A stretch of 6,072 nucleotides of DNA from CAZFPA01 sp964520975 (lineage in GTDB: Bacteria > Bacillota > Negativicutes > Selenomonadales > Selenomonadaceae), in contig CAZFPA010000102.1 in NCBI GenBank assembly GCA_964520975.1, positions 1 to 6,072 on the forward strand, read 5' to 3'. This document shows, one piece after another, positions 5,788 to 6,072 of the stretch (the first letter of the stretch is position 1; the number at the start of each line of letters is the position of its first letter). Made by a program: the position numbers and the translations under genes. Under the pieces are notes generated by a model, which was not told where the DNA came from, searched no databases, and was given only the letters and a program-made list of their open reading frames with translations.

Positions 5788-6072
5788 TTCTGCTCATCCT
5801 GCACAGCTTTGTCTCTAAGGCTATCCTCATTCCAACGCAGATTGAATCGACCGCTTCTGTCCTTATATTCCAGCATATCGCCGGCAATACTGGCAATCTT
5901 GTCAGCAACGATTTTTTCCCTGTTTTGAGCAGCCTGTTCTATTGCCGGATGTAGACGTGTGGGAGCCTGTCGTGGAGAAACATTTTGTGCTGGATTTTGG
6001 CTGCGGTTGTAGAGATGTACAACCGCGGCTTTTTTCGTCTGCGCATCTTTATCTTCCTGCACGTTTTGTACA
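5763..6072 (-). CDS. C-terminal end of an unrecognised protein (5' part outside window)
   Basis: Minus-strand frame open from the right window edge to TAA at 5765-5763. A GTG at 6062-6060 is the only start inside, with three more open codons before it and no ribosome binding site visible, so the gene very probably begins beyond the window. From that GTG, residues 1-45 are polar, Gln/Asn/Pro-rich and look like a linker. Residues 40-99 look folded and helical (HPAIEQAAQNREKIVADKIA, 38-57), followed by EYKDRSGRFNLRWNED (65-80) and a tail ending QGWAL. I recognise no domain; the style resembles C-termini of large plasmid or ICE proteins, like the genes on the left. It is convergent to the cassette. 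A plus-strand terminator lies inside it, which leaves some doubt that it is a functional gene. Confidence 0.6.
   Translation of the reverse strand, partial: VQNVQEDKDAQTKKAAVVHLYNRSQNPAQNVSPRQAPTRLHPAIEQAAQNREKIVADKIASIAGDMLEYKDRSGRFNLRWNEDSLRDKAVQDEQKIYQGWAL
6000..6035 (+). terminator. Strong intrinsic terminator for rightward transcripts
   Basis: GCTGCGGTTGTA (6000-6011) pairs with TACAACCGCGGC (6018-6029): 12 pairs including one U:G, with a six-base loop GAGATG, followed directly by TTTTTT (6030-6035). This is a near-canonical Rho-independent terminator on the plus strand. It would stop transcripts leaving the four-gene cassette about 300 bases after the lipoprotein stop. It lies within the minus-strand coding sequence. 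On the minus strand the hairpin is preceded by A's and has no T-tract, so it acts in one direction only. Confidence 0.75.

Noticed and set aside
1..6072. CRISPR array, tRNA, rRNA or insertion sequence
   Set aside because: No regularly spaced direct repeats, tRNA-like cloverleaf, rRNA segments or transposase motifs were seen on either strand.

Overview
The window carries seven protein-coding genes and no RNA genes, IS elements or CRISPR arrays that I can see. Its look is that of an accessory region of a Bacillota-type bacterium: strong GGAGG-type ribosome binding sites, moderate GC, and plasmid/ICE-style 'polyvalent' proteins. A Negativicutes host (Selenomonas/Mitsuokella-like) is my guess from codon flavour and protein style; nothing here proves it.

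Left part (1-2399): two plus-strand genes of the mobile-element maintenance type. The first is a 5'-truncated, charged protein with an LPD25-like domain of the 'large polyvalent protein' world. The second is a 245-residue protein with an acidic/coiled-coil N-terminus and a YodL-like domain. A compact hairpin with a short T-tract separates them. These families are typical of large plasmids and integrative conjugative elements, so the window probably lies inside such an element.

Middle (2400-5696): after a 153-base gap containing a stem-loop and an extended -10 promoter, there is a visibly AT-richer four-gene run on the plus strand with spacings of 16, 2 and 30 bases, very likely one operon. 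Gene 1 encodes a short, highly divergent FtsZ/tubulin-like protein. It seems to have lost the GTP-binding signature but keeps the two acidic T7-loop residues. Gene 2 encodes an HTH-WYL ligand-sensing regulator. Gene 3 encodes a divergent uracil-DNA-glycosylase-fold protein. Gene 4 encodes a small lipoprotein of unknown function. This is the candidate undescribed system: a cargo cassette with a DNA-base-sensing or excising module, a WYL regulator common in anti-phage loci, and an FtsZ mimic that could act on host cell division. Function is inference; the domain calls rest on motif reading.

Right part (5697-6072): a short AT-rich junction with nested inverted repeats, then the 3' end of a minus-strand gene running out of the window. 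A near-canonical intrinsic terminator oriented for plus-strand transcripts (6000-6035) lies inside that minus-strand coding sequence. It would stop transcription coming out of the cassette.
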